DNA of 64,000 nt from Gp7-AA10 sp035636095 (GTDB taxonomy: Bacteria > Acidobacteriota > Thermoanaerobaculia > Gp7-AA8). Position numbers and translations under genes: made by a program. This document shows, piece after piece, positions 7,993 to 18,224 of this stretch. Under the pieces are notes generated by a model that saw only the letters and a list, made by a program, of their open reading frames with translations, was not told the origin of the DNA and searched no databases. Position 1 is the stretch's first letter. The number at the start of each line of letters is the position of its first letter. The DNA is taken from contig DASPZU010000025.1 in the NCBI GenBank assembly GCA_035636095.1, forward strand, positions 124,001-188,000, in the 5' to 3' direction.

Positions 7993-9704
7993 GTTATGAG
8001 ATCGATCGACGCCACTACGCCGATATCTTCGGACCGACCACCGGCGATCGCCTCCGCCTCGGCGACACCAGCTTGATCGTGGAAGTCGAGCGCGACCACG
8101 CCGTCTACGGCGATGAGTGCAAGTTTGGCGGTGGCAAGGTGCTGCGCGACGGAATGGGCCAGGCTGCAGGCGTCAGCGAGGCCGATGCGCTCGACTGCGT
8201 GGTCACCAATGCGCTGATCGTCGACTACACCGGAATCATCAAAGCCGACGTCGGCATCAAGAACGGCCGCATCAGCGGTATTGGCAAAGCCGGCAATCCC
8301 GACGTAATGGCCGGCGTCACGACCGGCATGATCGTCGGCGTCACCACGGAAGTCATCGCCGGTGAAGGGATGATTCTCACCGCCGGCGCGATCGACTCGC
8401 ATATTCATTTCATCGCGCCGCAGCAGATCGCGGTGGCCCTGGCGAGCGGTGTGACCACATTCATCGGCGGCGGGACCGGCCCAGCGACAGGTACGAAAGC
8501 CACGACCTGCACGCCTGGCGGGCGCCACATCGAGCTGATGCTTCAGGCCACCGATTCGGTGCCGATGAATTTCGGATTCACCGGCAAAGGGAACTCTTCC
8601 AAGCCCGCCGGCCTCGTCGAGCAGATCCGCGCCGGTGCAATCGGGTTAAAGCTGCACGAGGACTGGGGAACGACACCGGCGGCGATCGATTGCTGCCTGA
8701 GCGTGGCCGACGAGTACGACGTGCAGGTCACCATTCATACCGACACGTTGAACGAGTCGGGCTATGTCGACGATTCGATCGCGGCGTTCAAAGGCCGGAC
8801 GATCCACACCTATCACACCGAAGGTGCCGGCGGCGGCCACGCGCCCGACATTATTCGCGTCTGCGGTGAGCCGAATGTTCTTCCCAGCTCGACGAATCCC
8901 ACGCGGCCGTGGACCGTGAACACGCTCGACGAGCATCTCGACATGTTGATGGTTTGCCACCATCTCGACCGCAACATTCCTGAAGATGTCGCGTTCGCCG
9001 AGAGCCGCATCCGCGCGGAAACCATTGCCGCCGAAGACATCCTCCACGACATCGGCGCCATCAGCATGATCTCCAGCGACAGCCAGGCCATGGGTCGAGT
9101 GGGAGAAGTGATTGCGCGCACCTGGCAGAGCGCGCACAAGATGCGCGATCAGCGCGGACAGCTCGCGGTCGAGCAGGGAGACAACGACAATGTGCGCATC
9201 CGTCGATATGTCGCGAAGTACACCATCAACCCTGCCATCTCTCACGGCATCGCGCACGAAGTCGGTTCGGTCGAGAAGGGGAAGCTTGCCGATCTCGTCC
9301 TGTGGAAGCCGGCATTCTTCGGCGTGAAGCCGGAGCTGGTCATCAAAGGAGGCTTCATCGCCTGGGCACAGATGGGCGATGCCAATGCATCCATCCCCAC
9401 TCCGCAGCCTTTGCGAATGCGTCCGATGTTCGGAGCGTTCGGAAGCGCGCCCGGCAGCATCTCGCTGGCATTCGTTTCCCGGCGCTCGCTCGATGAAGAG
9501 GTGGCGCAGAGCTACGGACTGCGCAAGCGACTCGAGGCGGTGCGCGGCTGCCGCTCGCTCGGCAAGCGCGACATGAAACTGAACGATGCAACTCCGGTGA
9601 TGCGGGTGGATGCCGAGACATATACCGTCAGCGCGGACGGCGAGGAATTGCGTTGCGCGCCCGCGTCGCGGCTGCCGCTCGCGCAGCGCTACTTCATCTT
9701 CTGA
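7989..9704 (+). CDS. ureC: Urease alpha (catalytic) subunit
   Basis: 571 aa, full length. It hydrolyses urea to ammonia and carbamate at a dinickel centre in the cytoplasm. The metal ligands are all present by motif: His138 and His140 in AIDSHIHF, the carbamylated Lys221 in GLKLHEDWG, His250 in VTIHTDTLNE, His276 in THTYHTEGAGGGH-like context (IHTYHTEGAGGGHAPD) and Asp364 in MISSDSQAMGR. The flap Cys and catalytic His are in MVCHHLDRNIPED (Cys323, His324). The start is coupled to ureAB by an ATGA overlap. No truncation or missing key residue was seen. Confidence 0.97.
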   Translation: MSYEIDRRHYADIFGPTTGDRLRLGDTSLIVEVERDHAVYGDECKFGGGKVLRDGMGQAAGVSEADALDCVVTNALIVDYTGIIKADVGIKNGRISGIGKAGNPDVMAGVTTGMIVGVTTEVIAGEGMILTAGAIDSHIHFIAPQQIAVALASGVTTFIGGGTGPATGTKATTCTPGGRHIELMLQATDSVPMNFGFTGKGNSSKPAGLVEQIRAGAIGLKLHEDWGTTPAAIDCCLSVADEYDVQVTIHTDTLNESGYVDDSIAAFKGRTIHTYHTEGAGGGHAPDIIRVCGEPNVLPSSTNPTRPWTVNTLDEHLDMLMVCHHLDRNIPEDVAFAESRIRAETIAAEDILHDIGAISMISSDSQAMGRVGEVIARTWQSAHKMRDQRGQLAVEQGDNDNVRIRRYVAKYTINPAISHGIAHEVGSVEKGKLADLVLWKPAFFGVKPELVIKGGFIAWAQMGDANASIPTPQPLRMRPMFGAFGSAPGSISLAFVSRRSLDEEVAQSYGLRKRLEAVRGCRSLGKRDMKLNDATPVMRVDAETYTVSADGEELRCAPASRLPLAQRYFIF

Positions 9705-9706
9705 TC

Positions 9707-10327
9707 ATGGACTGGCTCATCTGGCAACTCGCAGATTCCGCATTTCCGTCCGGCGGCTTCGCACACTCCGCCGGACTGGAAGCGGCCTGGCAGCAGGGTG
9801 AAGTCGATGGAGTGGAGCATTTCGTCCGTCAGGTGATCACGCAGTCCGGATATGGAGCACTGCCGCTGGTCGGGGCCGCGCACGAACGGGCCGCAGATCT
9901 GGCCGATCTCGACGCGCAGTGCGACGCCTTCCTGAGCAACTCTGTCGCGAACCGTGCCAGCCGAATTCAGGGACGCGCCTTTCTGCTCGCGGCGCGGCGA
10001 GCATTTCCCTCATTGCCCGAATTTTCAGCGATGCACTACGCGCCGCTGTTCGGCGCGATCTGCGGAGTGATGGAAATCGACCGCCGCACGACGCAGGCGC
10101 TTTTTCTCCAGATCGCGTGCCGCAGCGTTCTCGCGGCAGCGGTACGACTCGGCGTCATCGGCTCCAACGCGGCGCAGCGACTGCAGGCCGACCTGGCGCC
10201 GCATCTTCAGGAGACGCTCGATCGATGCGAATATCTCACGCCTGACCGGCTGGCGCAGACGGCTCCGCTGATCGATCTCTGGCAGTCGATGCACGACCGC
10301 ATCTACTCGCGACTTTTTCAATCGTAA
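9707..10327 (+). CDS. ureF: Urease accessory protein UreF
   Basis: 206 aa from ATG at 9707, two bases after ureC. It starts with WLIWQLADSAFPSGGFAHSA, then GLEAAW, the hallmark of UreF, which acts with UreD as the docking platform and gate for UreG during nickel delivery. SNSVANRASRIQGRAFL and a conserved C-terminal helix with RIYSRLFQS are also present. The tight ureC-ureF junction shows that ureE, usually found here, is absent. A further-upstream start in the same frame (9653) would overlap ureC and has no homology. Confidence 0.93.
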   Translation: MDWLIWQLADSAFPSGGFAHSAGLEAAWQQGEVDGVEHFVRQVITQSGYGALPLVGAAHERAADLADLDAQCDAFLSNSVANRASRIQGRAFLLAARRAFPSLPEFSAMHYAPLFGAICGVMEIDRRTTQALFLQIACRSVLAAAVRLGVIGSNAAQRLQADLAPHLQETLDRCEYLTPDRLAQTAPLIDLWQSMHDRIYSRLFQS

Positions 10328-10336
10328 GAGGACGAC

Positions 10337-11028
<692 letters not shown>

Positions 11029-11035
<7 letters not shown>

Positions 11036-12132
11036 CCGGCAATCCGATACAGCTCACTTCCGGCGAGCAGCAAGGCACCCACACCATAAATTTCCGTGCC
11101 CGATGCCGACGTGTCGCCGGGCTGATCGCCGATCCGCTGCACGTAGCCGAGCATCCCATCAGGCTGCATGGCCCGCACGAGGGCGGCCCATCCTCGCTGC
11201 AACACCGGCTCGTAAGTCGCTCGATCGAGCAGATTCTGATTGATTCCGCAAGCGAGCGCATACACATAGAACGCGGTGCCGCTCGTTTCCGGCTGCGGCG
11301 TACCCACCGGATCGAGGAGGCTGGAACGCCAATAGCCATCGCTCTGCTGAAGCGTCGCGATCTTCGCGGCCATCTCCCGGAAGAGGACTTCATATCGATC
11401 GCGCTGAGGATAGTCGCGCGGCATCTCGCTGAGCACTCGCGCCAGTCCCGCCAGGACCCAGGCGTTGCCGCGACTCCAGAAAATCTTCCGCCCATTCGCT
11501 GCACGCTGATTGAAGAAGCGACTGTCACGGTAGTAGAGATGCTCTTCCTTGTCGTACAGATAGTCGGTCGTCTTCCACCACATCTTGTTCATGAAGTCGA
11601 GGTAGCGGCGATCGCCGGTGGCGCGAAACGCCATGGCGAACGCGGGGGGAGACATGAATAGAGCATCGCACCACGTCCACTGTCGCCACGTCTTCTCGCG
11701 GTGATCGAATTCGAGCGACTCATCGAACGGATAGAGCATGACCTGGTCGAAAAGGCGCAGCGAGGGTTCGATGATGGCGGGATCCGGCTGCACACGATGC
11801 AAGGCGAAGTAGCTCTGCGCGATGGCATGGTCGTCTGCGTACAGCGGCCGCAATCCCGGCCGCCATCGGTTCTCTTCTCCGTTTCGCCGAACCGCGTGGA
11901 GATAGCGATCCGGATCGCGCGAGAGAGGAGCAAAGGCGCTCAGCCCGATGTAGAACGGCGCCTGCGTCCAGTCGTATGCAGGATGCTTGGAGGGGTGACG
12001 GAGCTGCCACTCCGCGGCCGCCGTCATGACGTCGACGATGTCGTTGCGTTGGACTTTCCCGCTGAACGATCGTTGGGATGACGCGCAGCCACAGAACAAG
12101 AGTAGGGTCATCGCCAGACAGCGACGCATCAT
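11029..12132 (-). CDS. GH105/GH88-like unsaturated uronyl hydrolase, lipoprotein
   Basis: About 367 aa. From the ATG pair at 12129-12132 the product has a lipoprotein signal (RRCLAMTLLLFCGCASS, lipobox FCGC). The alpha/alpha barrel shows the family pattern: LYADDHAIAQSYFALH, WTWCDALFMSPPAFAMAF with the catalytic Asp, FWSRGNAWVLAGLARVL and LQQSDGYWRSSLLDP. These enzymes hydrate the 4,5-unsaturated uronic acid left at oligosaccharide ends by polysaccharide lyases, which fits the heparinase-like lyase at 1649-4138, though the two are not adjacent. YteR-type rhamnogalacturonyl hydrolases are the closest in style; substrate not certain. Confidence 0.85.
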
Positions 12133-12178
12133 GTCGGAATCAAGGATACCCAACGCGGCGCTACACTCATGGAACAGG

Positions 12179-12910
12179 ATGCATGAATCGGTGATCGCCG
12201 TCTCGGAGCTGAGCCGCCGCTTCGGTGCCACGACCGCTCTCTCCTCGGTGAGTCTGTCCTTGCCGCGCGGCGCGGTCTACGGCCTCGTCGGCGCAAACGG
12301 AGCGGGCAAGACGACGCTCATCAAACATATTCTGGGTTTGTTACGAGCGGAAAGTGGCTCGGTGCGCGTCTTCGGCGCCGATCCGGTCGCCGATCCGGTC
12401 GGCGTTCTGTCGCGCATCGGCTATCTCTCCGAGGAGAACGACCTCCCCGGGTGGATGCGCATTGAGGAGCTGATTCGCTATCAGCGTGCGTTCTATCCCC
12501 GATGGGACGGTGCTTACGCCGAGGAATTGCGCCAGGCGTTCGCGCTCGACCCGACGGCGAAAATCAAGACCCTCTCGAAGGGGCAGAAGGCGCGAGTCGG
12601 GCTGCTCATCGCGCTGGCGTACCGGCCGGAATTGCTCGTGCTGGATGAACCGTCGTCCGGCCTCGATCCCATCGTGCGCCGCGACATCCTCGGCGCCGTC
12701 ATCCGCACCATCGCCGATGAAGGCCGCACCGTCCTTTTTTCATCGCACCTGCTGGAGGAAGTGGAGCAGGTCGCCGATCACGTCACCATGATCAGCGAGG
12801 GCAGGATCGTTCTGAGCGCGCCGCTGAACGAGATCAAGGAATCACATCGCGTCGACGGACGCGTGCTCTCCCTCGATGAGATATTCGTTGCGCGTGTCGG
12901 GAAGGCTTGA
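12179..12910 (+). CDS. ABC transporter ATP-binding protein (ABC-2 exporter type)
   Basis: 243 aa from ATG at 12179 (MHESVIAVSELSRRFG). Walker A is GANGAGKTTLI, the signature is the variant LSKGQKARVGLLIAL, and Walker B is LLVLDEPSSGLDP followed by an H-loop in FFSSHLLEEVEQVADHVTM-like context. The 'LSKGQ' signature and YPRWDGAYAEELRQAF are typical of small exporter ATPases such as YtrB/BcrA. It is translated with the next gene (TGATG), which encodes the membrane partner. A TACACT box at 12162-12167 may be its -10. The substrate is unknown. Confidence 0.88.
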   Translation: MHESVIAVSELSRRFGATTALSSVSLSLPRGAVYGLVGANGAGKTTLIKHILGLLRAESGSVRVFGADPVADPVGVLSRIGYLSEENDLPGWMRIEELIRYQRAFYPRWDGAYAEELRQAFALDPTAKIKTLSKGQKARVGLLIALAYRPELLVLDEPSSGLDPIVRRDILGAVIRTIADEGRTVLFSSHLLEEVEQVADHVTMISEGRIVLSAPLNEIKESHRVDGRVLSLDEIFVARVGKA

Positions 12911-14496
12911 TGCGCTCGCCCGCTGCCGCAGTGGCCTGGCAATTCCGACAACGACATCGTTGGGGACTCCTGGCCGTGATCGGCTTCATGTTCGTCCTCG
13001 CGATCATCAAGCTCGTGATCCTCGAGCGGGGACAGCGCGTCGACCTTGATGACTTGCGTTTTGCGTTCGTGGTGATCGTGCCTCTGACGGCCACCTTCAT
13101 GTATTTCCTGGCGATGTTCAGCTTCGGCCTTTCCGGCGACCTGGCGGCGCGCCAATCGATGTATCCCGCGCGCATGTTCAGCCTGCCGGTGACGAACAGC
13201 GCGTTGGCAGGATTGCCCATGTTATATGGCATTTCGGCCATGGCCATCCTGTGGTTCGGAACGCGGCTATTCGCACTCTGGCCGTCCGACGTCCACGTGC
13301 CCGTGTTTTGGCCGGCTCTGCTGGGCGCTTCGCTTCTCGCCTGGACGCAGGCGCTGACGTGGATGCCGTACCCTTTGCGCGGCCTGCGCGTGATCATCAC
13401 CGTTCTGTGGCTGGTCTTGATCGACACCGTGGTCATGGTCGCGCTCAATTCCAAAGCCTCCGAGCCCGTAATGCTGGCCATTCTGGCTCCGCACGTTCCG
13501 CTCGCGTATCTCGCGGCTCGCTTCGCTGTTTCGCGAGGGCGCCGCGGCGATGTGCCCGACTGGCTACGCGGACAGATTTCCCGGTCGGTCCGACGCGATC
13601 CATTTCGTTCGCCCGCGCGCGCTCAACTGTGGTTCGAGTGGCGGCAGTATGGGCGCTCGCTCCCATTGTTGATCGCGATCCTGCTGCCGTTCGAGCTGGC
13701 TCTGCTGTTCGCCTTCCGCCAGACGCCGGAGCTCATCTTCGAAACGCTTGTCTTTGTCCTCCTCACATCACCGTGCATGGCCATTTTCGTCGCCACTACC
13801 GTGAGCTACGGTTTGACGCCGTTCAGCGCGACGCGGCCGCTTACGAACGTATCACTCATCGCCGCCAAGCTGAAGGCGACGATGTGGAGCACGCTTGTCG
13901 CGTGGCTGCTTGTCCTCGTTGCCATCCCGCTGGCATTGAGATTCTCGGGCGCCGCGCCGGCGGTGATGGAACGCGCGCATCGGTTCGTGGAAGTGTTTGG
14001 GACGCCGCGCGCGATCGCGATCGTGCTGCTGGGACTCGCGGCGCTGATGGCGTCGACGTGGAAGCAGCTCGTGCAGAGTCTGTACATCGGCATGAGCGGG
14101 CGCGAATGGGTCGTCAAGACCAGCGTGTTCGTGGCCCTGACGCTCCTCGCCGTCATCCTGCCACTCGCCGCTTTGATCAGCAGGAGCAAATACGCGATGG
14201 CCGTGTTGTGGAACGTTTTCCCGTTAATCGCGGCGGTTCTGGTGTGTTTCAAACTAGCCGCCGGTGTCTGGATCGCCATGCGGCTCCATGACAAACGGCT
14301 TCTGAGCGATCGCACGCTCGTCATCGGCGCGGTCTGTTGGGATGTCGCCGTATTCGCTGTTTACGGCCTGCTGGTCTGGATCGTTCCTCTCGTGCTCATC
14401 GGCAACTACGTTCTCGCACTGGTTGCGATCCTTGAAGTGCCGCTGGCACGACTCGCCGCGGCGCCGCTGGCGCTCGCGTGGAACCGGCATCGATGA
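12910..14496 (+). CDS. Integral membrane permease paired with the ABC ATPase
   Basis: 528 aa with about 12 hydrophobic segments, for example LLAVIGFMFVLAIIKLVI near the start, VVIVPLTATFMYFLAMFSF, ILLPFELALLFAFRQ, LVAWLLVLVAIPLALRF and VAVFAVYGLLVWIVPLVLIG. It overlaps the ATPase gene by one base, so it is presumably its transmembrane partner. It is not a standard ABC2_membrane protein that I can name. ATG at 12910 is preferred over the TTG at 12907. A Pfam search would decide its class. Confidence 0.72.
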   Translation: MRSPAAAVAWQFRQRHRWGLLAVIGFMFVLAIIKLVILERGQRVDLDDLRFAFVVIVPLTATFMYFLAMFSFGLSGDLAARQSMYPARMFSLPVTNSALAGLPMLYGISAMAILWFGTRLFALWPSDVHVPVFWPALLGASLLAWTQALTWMPYPLRGLRVIITVLWLVLIDTVVMVALNSKASEPVMLAILAPHVPLAYLAARFAVSRGRRGDVPDWLRGQISRSVRRDPFRSPARAQLWFEWRQYGRSLPLLIAILLPFELALLFAFRQTPELIFETLVFVLLTSPCMAIFVATTVSYGLTPFSATRPLTNVSLIAAKLKATMWSTLVAWLLVLVAIPLALRFSGAAPAVMERAHRFVEVFGTPRAIAIVLLGLAALMASTWKQLVQSLYIGMSGREWVVKTSVFVALTLLAVILPLAALISRSKYAMAVLWNVFPLIAAVLVCFKLAAGVWIAMRLHDKRLLSDRTLVIGAVCWDVAVFAVYGLLVWIVPLVLIGNYVLALVAILEVPLARLAAAPLALAWNRHR

Positions 14497-15404
14497 GCAG
14501 GAAGAGAGTCATCGGCGCGGTTGTGGTCGTGATCAGTCTGCCGGTCGTGCTGGCCGCTTTCGAGGCCATCTCTTTCCGCATTCGGAATCGGAACAACGGC
14601 TTCATGATTTCGTCGGGCGAGAAGCGGGAGTACCTGCTCTACGTCCCGCGCAGCTACGACCGCACGAAGCCGACCCCGCTCGTGATCAGCATGCACGGCG
14701 CGGGCGGATGGCCGACGCAGCAAATGAACCTGAGCGAGTGGAATCGGCTGGCCGACAGCCAGGGCTTCATTGTCGTCTATCCCTCAGGACTCGAGGGCGT
14801 GGGCCCGAGGGTCTGGCGCGTGGGATCCGATTTCGCGAAGGACGTCCGATTCATCTCGGAGATGATCGACAAGCTGGAGGCGGCGTACAACATCGACCGG
14901 GCCAGGATTTACGCCAACGGCTTCTCGAATGGCGGGGGCATGGCTTTTGTGCTGTCCTGCACAATGTCCGATCGGATCGCGGCAGTGGGGATGGTAGGAG
15001 CTGCGCAGACACTGCCGTGGAGCTGGTGTACGGAACATCGAGCCGTCCCAATGATTGCGTTTCACGGGACTGACGATCGCTTCGCCTTTTACAACGGCGG
15101 TCAGTCGTGGGTCGCCCCTCATCCCTTTCCGGCGGTCCCGATCTGGACCGCGAACTGGGCGCGAAGAAACCGCTGCGGACCAAAGCCAGTCGAGTCGGTA
15201 GTGGCGCCTGATGTCACGCGCCGCGAATACACCCATTGTGCTGACGACGCGGCCGTCGTGCTCTACATCGTGCAGGGAGGTGGACATACCTGGCCCGGCG
15301 GCGGACCCCTTCCGGAATGGTTTGTCGGATCGGACAGCCGCAGCATCGATGCGACGATCACGATGTGGGCGTTCTTTCGTGCGCATCGGCTTCCCAGCAA
15401 GTAG
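14493..15404 (+). CDS. PHB-depolymerase/feruloyl-esterase-like secreted hydrolase
   Basis: 303 aa from ATG at 14493 (ATGA overlap with the permease gene). The N terminus (MSRKRVIGAVVVVISLPVVL) is a signal peptide or anchor. An alpha/beta-hydrolase follows: TPLVISMHGAGGWPTQQMN (oxyanion region), the nucleophile elbow YANGFSNGGGMAFVLSC, the acid in MIAFHGTDDRFAFYN and the base in VQGGGHTWPGG. This is the LpqC/PHB depolymerase-feruloyl esterase family, which cleaves polyester or sugar-aromatic esters outside the cytoplasm. Translational coupling suggests co-expression with the exporter, but no functional link is evident. Confidence 0.83.
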   Translation: MSRKRVIGAVVVVISLPVVLAAFEAISFRIRNRNNGFMISSGEKREYLLYVPRSYDRTKPTPLVISMHGAGGWPTQQMNLSEWNRLADSQGFIVVYPSGLEGVGPRVWRVGSDFAKDVRFISEMIDKLEAAYNIDRARIYANGFSNGGGMAFVLSCTMSDRIAAVGMVGAAQTLPWSWCTEHRAVPMIAFHGTDDRFAFYNGGQSWVAPHPFPAVPIWTANWARRNRCGPKPVESVVAPDVTRREYTHCADDAAVVLYIVQGGGHTWPGGGPLPEWFVGSDSRSIDATITMWAFFRAHRLPSK

Positions 15405-15432
15405 CAAGCCGCGCGACCACCCGCACAAAGCG

Positions 15433-15477
15433 TGGCTGGGAGGAAGGGACAAAGTTCGAACCACTGCTTGGTACTGC
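15433..15477 (+). repeat. Degenerate copy of tRNA-Gln 3' end (possible attachment site)
   Basis: CGTGGCTGGGAGG here (15431-15443) is identical to the sequence over the CCA end of tRNA-Gln at 18989-19001, in the same orientation. It is followed by AAGGGA, then TTCGAACC after an extra 5 nt, where the tRNA has CAGGGA and TTCGAACC. A second stretch (15451-15474, AAAGTTCGA...CTGCT.GGT) resembles 18929-18952. The remaining 15405-15598 holds nothing else recognisable. Confidence 0.5.
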
Positions 15478-15598
15478 AGCAGCCTAAGGTGCACGCCTCG
15501 ATGGTTTCCGTCGGCTACCACGCCGAACGCGCGCAGCTGTGTGGCGGATACGCACGTGACTGCGACGCGGAGCACCACGATCGCGCAGCGGGCTGCCG

Positions 15599-16093
15599 TC
15601 ACGCGGCGTTTCCCTCCGGCGCTCGCAGCGCGGCGAGCCGCCGCACGATCAACACCGCGATTGCGCCGACGCATGCGCCGGCCATGTCGGGGATGAGGTC
15701 GCGCATCCTGCAGTGGTGGATCCCGGTCGCGCCCTCGGCGATCTCGACGAGCAATCCCATCGCGAAGCATGCCAGGAATGACCACGCCATTGCATGCTTG
15801 ACGTTCGGAAGCTGCGCGATGGAGAGCATGAAGAAGATCGCGAACCCCACGGTGTGCTGGATATTGAGCAGCGAGTAGACCGCAAGAGAGGCGCTGAACG
15901 TCCATTCGCATTCCACCGGCCGCACTCCACCCGCCTTCAGCGGAAAGTAAAGCAGCGATAGCGGGAACACGATCGAGTAGGTCCAGCGGCTCGCGCGAAG
16001 CGCGGCCTCCGACCACCGCGTGCGGCGCAGAGCGAGCGCGATGCAAGTGACCACTGCGACTAATGGCAGTGGGACTAGTGGAAGTACCCGCAT
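15599..16093 (-). CDS. VanZ-like membrane protein
   Basis: 164 aa with four membrane segments (LPLVPLPLVAVVTCIALAL, TYSIVFPLSLLYFPL, TVGFAIFFMLSIAQL and SFLACFAMGLLVEIAEG). The C-terminal signature IHHCRMRDLIPDMAGACVGA matches the VanZ family pattern in which a polar loop precedes the last helix. VanZ proteins confer low teicoplanin resistance in enterococci, but most family members have no known role. A truncated relative lies at 1482-1649. It sits inside the possible island between the tRNA-Gln remnant and tRNA-Gln. Confidence 0.78.
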   Translation of the reverse strand: MRVLPLVPLPLVAVVTCIALALRRTRWSEAALRASRWTYSIVFPLSLLYFPLKAGGVRPVECEWTFSASLAVYSLLNIQHTVGFAIFFMLSIAQLPNVKHAMAWSFLACFAMGLLVEIAEGATGIHHCRMRDLIPDMAGACVGAIAVLIVRRLAALRAPEGNAA

Positions 16094-16309
16094 TCGCAGA
16101 GTGTAGACGACGCTCGGCGCGAGGTTGATGTTGAGGCAAACAAGGCAGCTCGGGCGTCGTCCGATTCCCGAAGGCGTCGAGCGTCGTGAGGATGTTGGCG
16201 AGCACGTCGAGGATGCGCGACCCGCCCCTCTCCATATTTGATTGCATGTGGGATTTGCATCGCACCGCGATCACCAGTACGACTCCGGGCCCAGAAGAGG
16301 CCCGCGTCG
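16094..16309. other. Intergenic, no gene recognised
   Basis: Between the VanZ gene start and the promoter of the SARP-type regulator. Short frames on the minus strand show no homology I recognise, and no repeats or RNA genes were seen. Confidence 0.5.
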
Positions 16310-16337
16310 TTGGCGGCTGGACAAAGCCCGATATAGG
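16310..16337 (+). promoter_or_regulatory. Candidate promoter of the SARP-type regulator
   Basis: TTGGCG at 16310-16315 and TATAGG at 16332-16337 are 16 nt apart. The GTG start lies 7 nt after the -10 box, so the transcript may be leaderless; no Shine-Dalgarno is present. Confidence 0.4.
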
Positions 16338-16344
16338 ATGACGT

Positions 16345-18138
16345 GTGTCGCTGGAAATTCGGCTGCTGGGCGCGCCGCGCATCGAGCATGATAGAGAGGC
16401 GAGCAGCGGCCCGCGCGGGCACAAAGCCTGGGCCCTCCTCGCGTACTTACTCCTCTGCCGACAGCCTCCCAGTCGCCGCAGGCTCGCCGAGCTGCTTTTC
16501 TGCGAGGCCGACGATCCTCTTGGGGCGCTTCGATGGAGTCTTGCTCAGCTTCGGCAGGCGCTAGGGCAGCCGAACTCACTCCGTGGCGATCCGGTAGAGC
16601 TGTCGCTCGAGCCTGGCACGGAGGTCGATCTGTTCCTGCTTCGATCGGCCAATCTCCCCGAGGCCGATGAGATCGATCGCTTCACGGGCGAATTGCTCGA
16701 GGGGATGAGCTTCTCGGCGAGCCCCGCGTTCGAGGCGTGGCTGGCCATCGAGCGGAGACACCACGCCGCCGCCGCTGAGGGGTTGCTGCTGGAGAGGGCG
16801 CAGGCGGAGCTCGGAGCAGGTCGTCCGACTGTGGCGGCTAGCCTGGCCACGCGCCTTCTCGAGCTCAATCCACTCGAGGAGAGCCATCATGAGATTCTCG
16901 TGCGCAGCCTCGTCGCGGCAGGCGACTCGAATTCGGCCCTTGCCAGGGCGCAGGCCTGCGAAGAGCTGCTGAAGCGCGAGCTTGGCGCGCCACCGTTGTC
17001 CCGGCTGCGCGAGATCGTCCGCGCTGCGGAACGACCGGCACCCGCCACCGCGGTTGCCGGTGCGGCAGCCGCTCGCGCCCAGCTCGAGATGGGCAGGGCG
17101 GCCATCGGAGCGGGAGCCGTCGATGCCGGGCTGGACTCGCTTCGACGCGCCTGCGCGGCGGCAGAGGGATGCCGAGACGACTACCTGCACGCGCGCGCCG
17201 AGCTCGCGCTCGGCAGCGCTCTGATCCACGCGATGCGCGCCTACGGTGAGGCTGCGATAGCCTTGCACCGAGCGGTCGGGCTGGCTCGCAGGATTGGCGC
17301 GAACGCGATCGCCGCGACGGCGCACCGGGAACTGGGATTTGTCGACGTTCAGGCGGGACGCAACGATCGGGTGGAGCCATGGCTGACGCAAGCGACCGAG
17401 GAAGCGGCAGGGTCAGACGAGGAGCTGACATCCATTGCCGGGGTGCGGGGGATGGGCCTCTCGGACAGTGCCCGGTACGAGGAGGCGCTCGAGGCTTTCG
17501 AGGAATCGGTTGAGCGGGCGCGCCGCTGCGGGCACCGGCGCCAGGTCGCCTGGTCGCTTTCGCTCATCGGCCGCGTGCACCTCTTGACTGGGAGTCACGC
17601 TCAGGCACGCGAGGTTCTCGATCGCTCACTGGAGCTCGTGGAAGAGGAAAAATGGATCGCCTTCGAGCCTCTGCCGGAGTCGCTGCTCGCACACGTGGAT
17701 CTCCGAGAGAACCGAGCGGAGGAGGCACGCGAGGGGCTCGAGCACTCCTTCACAATCGCCTGTCAGGTCGCCGATCCATGCTGGGAGGCGATCGCCTGTC
17801 GGGGACTCGGGTTGGTGGAGGCGGCAAGCGGAAGAGAGCCGCGGGCGCTGGCCTGGATGCTGGATGCTCGCACACGCTGCACCCGCGTGGCGCACCCCTA
17901 CCAATGGATTCAGGGTTGGGTGCTCGATGGACTGTGCGCTGTCGGCCATCACGATAAGCGCGCCGCGGACTGGATCGATGAGCTGGAATCGCTGGCCTCC
18001 CGCACAGGTTTGCGCGAGTTGCTGCTGCGGGCCTACTTGCACCGGGCCCGCCGGGGTGACCCCAGCGCGCCAGACGCCGCCCGCCTCCTCGGCGACGAGA
18101 TCGACAACCCGACTGTCTGGTCGAAAGAGCCGACGTGA
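16345..18138 (+). CDS. SARP/BTAD-type transcriptional regulator with TPR region
   Basis: 597 aa from GTG. Residues 1-90 are a winged-helix OmpR-like domain of the SARP type (LEIRLLGAPRIEHD, GHKAWALLAYLLLCRQPPSR, LAELLFCEADDPLGALRWSL). Residues 95-235 are the BTAD domain (VDLFLLRSA, ELLEGMSFSASPAFEAWL, RLLELNPLEESHHEILVRSL). The rest is TPR-like helical repeats (ALEAFEESVERARRCGHRRQ, HAQAREVLDRSLELVEEE). Such proteins activate neighbouring operons. The gene looks more GC-rich than its surroundings, with Ala/Arg/Glu-rich coding, and the family is commonest in Actinobacteria; together with the tRNA context this suggests horizontal transfer. Likely targets are the globin and DUF4242 genes just downstream. 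Confidence 0.82.
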   Translation: MSLEIRLLGAPRIEHDREASSGPRGHKAWALLAYLLLCRQPPSRRRLAELLFCEADDPLGALRWSLAQLRQALGQPNSLRGDPVELSLEPGTEVDLFLLRSANLPEADEIDRFTGELLEGMSFSASPAFEAWLAIERRHHAAAAEGLLLERAQAELGAGRPTVAASLATRLLELNPLEESHHEILVRSLVAAGDSNSALARAQACEELLKRELGAPPLSRLREIVRAAERPAPATAVAGAAAARAQLEMGRAAIGAGAVDAGLDSLRRACAAAEGCRDDYLHARAELALGSALIHAMRAYGEAAIALHRAVGLARRIGANAIAATAHRELGFVDVQAGRNDRVEPWLTQATEEAAGSDEELTSIAGVRGMGLSDSARYEEALEAFEESVERARRCGHRRQVAWSLSLIGRVHLLTGSHAQAREVLDRSLELVEEEKWIAFEPLPESLLAHVDLRENRAEEAREGLEHSFTIACQVADPCWEAIACRGLGLVEAASGREPRALAWMLDARTRCTRVAHPYQWIQGWVLDGLCAVGHHDKRAADWIDELESLASRTGLRELLLRAYLHRARRGDPSAPDAARLLGDEIDNPTVWSKEPT

Positions 18139-18224
18139 TGTCCTGCCAATCCGTCACACGCGGGATCACACGGTCCTTCTCCATATTGTCCATCAGTTAC
18201 TCAAGACTGGACCAGGAGGATCGT

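Noticed and set aside
14784..16424. 546-aa minus-strand frame across the esterase and VanZ genes
   Set aside because: Low-complexity Arg/Pro-rich translation overlapping two well-supported genes; no domain recognised.
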